Assembly: GCA_964035575.1 (NCBI GenBank)
Contig: OZ037896.1
Coordinates: 744,001-808,000 of the forward strand
DNA: 64,000 nucleotides
Origin: Rhynchopus sp. YZ270_cl-10
Taxonomy: Eukaryota; Euglenozoa; Diplonemea; Diplonemida; Diplonemidae
Direction of reading: 5' to 3'
The position numbers were made by a program, and so were the translations under genes. Below the pieces are notes generated by a model, which did no database searches, had not been told where the DNA came from, and saw nothing but the letters and a program-made list of their open reading frames with translations. Numbering within the stretch: the stretch's first letter is position 1; each line of letters opens with the position of its first letter. This document shows, piece by piece, positions 63,250-64,000 of the stretch.

Positions 63250-64000
63250 TCACAAATTCAACCACGCCACCTCATTGCTCATTGATTCGTTGTAGCCTGG
63301 GTGTGCCCCCCATATGGGGCTAGACGAGGCTGCGTCCACCGAGGATGCTATGGAGGAAGCGTGTTGCAGCGGGAGGGCGGTTTCACTGTTGAGCACCTCA
63401 GCAATGATGTCCTCGAAGATGTTCACCCCTGAGGCACCCCCTCCTGCGCGGCGAGGGGGACGCGGCGGACGCCCACCGGCTAGATAACGTACATGCTGTT
63501 CTCTGAGGTACCCTTCTGCGCCGCTGTCCAGCCTGCACAACACCCAATCCGGGTCGACCACCTGCAGCACCTCAACATATCCATTGGCAGCCCCTCCGGT
63601 GACCCAACGGCTCCCACGGCTAGGACGTTCCCGCAAATAGATGTACCTTGATGAAACCACCTCTGCCCAATCATAAGGGGCCGCGTGGACGCCACCATAG
63701 CCGCTTCGGGTTTCTTCGTCGTCTCTGCAGCTGCAGCGTTGTGGGGGTTGTGGGGGGAGGCGCGCTGCGGGGGAGATTTTGGGTGCGTTGGAACCCTGGT
63801 TTTCGCCTCCGGTCAGCAATTTGACGATTTTTGTGCGGATTTTTTGGTATTCTTCTTCAGGGAGGGCGCCACGCCGGCGGAGGACCGCCACCTCATGAAG
63901 ACGTTCGGCTAGGTACTCCTCGGGGTCTTGCAAGGAGTCGATGTCATCGTCGACAATGCCTTTGCGTTTGGTGGTGTTGTTAGATGGTTTGCGTTCGTTG
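63250..64000 (-). CDS. SH3-like domain protein with SHOCT-like helix (partial, runs off right edge)
   Basis: The frame is open from the right edge (NERKPSNNTTKRKGIVDDDI) to the stop at 63250; at least 250 residues, N-terminus missing. EYLAERLHEVAVLRRRGALP followed by EEEYQKIRTKIVKLL has the form of a SHOCT-type short helical motif (leader, Gly turn, EEEF/Y, lysine). An SH3-like domain follows (YIYLRERPSRGSRWVTGG, then GYVEVLQVVDPDWVLCRLDS and GAEGYLREQHVRYL). The C-terminus is low-complexity, with an Arg/Pro-rich linker. Domain types are recognised by pattern only and function is unknown. Confidence 0.75.
   Translation of the reverse strand, partial: NERKPSNNTTKRKGIVDDDIDSLQDPEEYLAERLHEVAVLRRRGALPEEEYQKIRTKIVKLLTGGENQGSNAPKISPAARLPPQPPQRCSCRDDEETRSGYGGVHAAPYDWAEVVSSRYIYLRERPSRGSRWVTGGAANGYVEVLQVVDPDWVLCRLDSGAEGYLREQHVRYLAGGRPPRPPRRAGGGASGVNIFEDIIAEVLNSETALPLQHASSIASSVDAASSSPIWGAHPGYNESMSNEVAWLNL

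Noticed and set aside
1-64000. CRISPR arrays, operons with ribosome-binding sites, bacterial promoters
   Set aside because: None seen; spliced genes and repeats show this is a eukaryotic nuclear sequence, and the tandem arrays lack spacers.

Overview
This is nuclear DNA from a unicellular eukaryote. Thirteen host protein genes can be supported, several with GT-AG introns. They are separated by long A/T-rich stretches full of homopolymer runs and short dispersed repeats. Coding DNA is GC-rich and uses the standard code, with all three stop codons in use. All thirteen host genes and the one tRNA gene lie on the minus strand. That one-way layout recalls the directional gene clusters of Euglenozoa. 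A diplonemid- or euglenid-like protist is therefore a reasonable guess, but no marker gene settles it.

Region by region (host genes all on -):
1-4176: large FG-repeat, nucleoporin-like protein with an N-terminal PDZ domain and C-terminal Cys/His clusters; its reading frame is easily overlooked because all frames of the repeat are open.
7189-8286: PITTLRE-type cyclin-dependent kinase.
8551-9735: PPR protein.
10327-11892: 118-bp palindromic MITE, then a TIR element set inside a poly-G tract.
13915-16983: RND/Patched-like 12-TM permease.
17170-19201: perfect foldback element with 1-kb arms.
19315-21425: LisH/CTLH WD40 protein in three exons with a full seven-blade propeller.
21625-27063: a second foldback, split by a 5'-truncated LINE (RT, CCHC and restriction-like endonuclease, OTU protease).
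28804-29889: ubiquitin-like plus WD40-like protein.
32518-34995: drug/metabolite transporter in three exons.
39508-39584: tRNA-Phe.
41319-42641: type I membrane protein.
44221-45633: Mind-bomb-SH3/PDZ protein.
45981-48013: TIR element with a telomere-like 7-bp array.
49052-50476: sulfatase.
50713-51993: PDZ protein.
53383-54248: hAT-like element with 8-bp target duplication.
54555-56090: membrane alpha/beta hydrolase.
56266-56475: ATP-grasp gene fragment captured inside a short repeat.
59136-60554, 61525-61832 and 62554-63131: further palindromic or TIR elements.
63250-64000: SH3-like protein running off the right edge.

The host genes do not form an obvious pathway: there is signalling (CDK, PDZ proteins), transport (RND, DMT), membrane lipid or ester chemistry (hydrolase), sulfate ester hydrolysis, RNA processing (PPR) and nuclear pore or chromatin work (FG protein). 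The most striking part is the mobile-element biology. Three different TIR elements share 5'-TAGGGG ends and each sits inside a run of G, which suggests a transposition system that targets G-tracts. Around these lie several families of tiny hairpin-forming repeats, nested palindromic elements with intact target duplications, and a repeat carrying a piece of a host gene.
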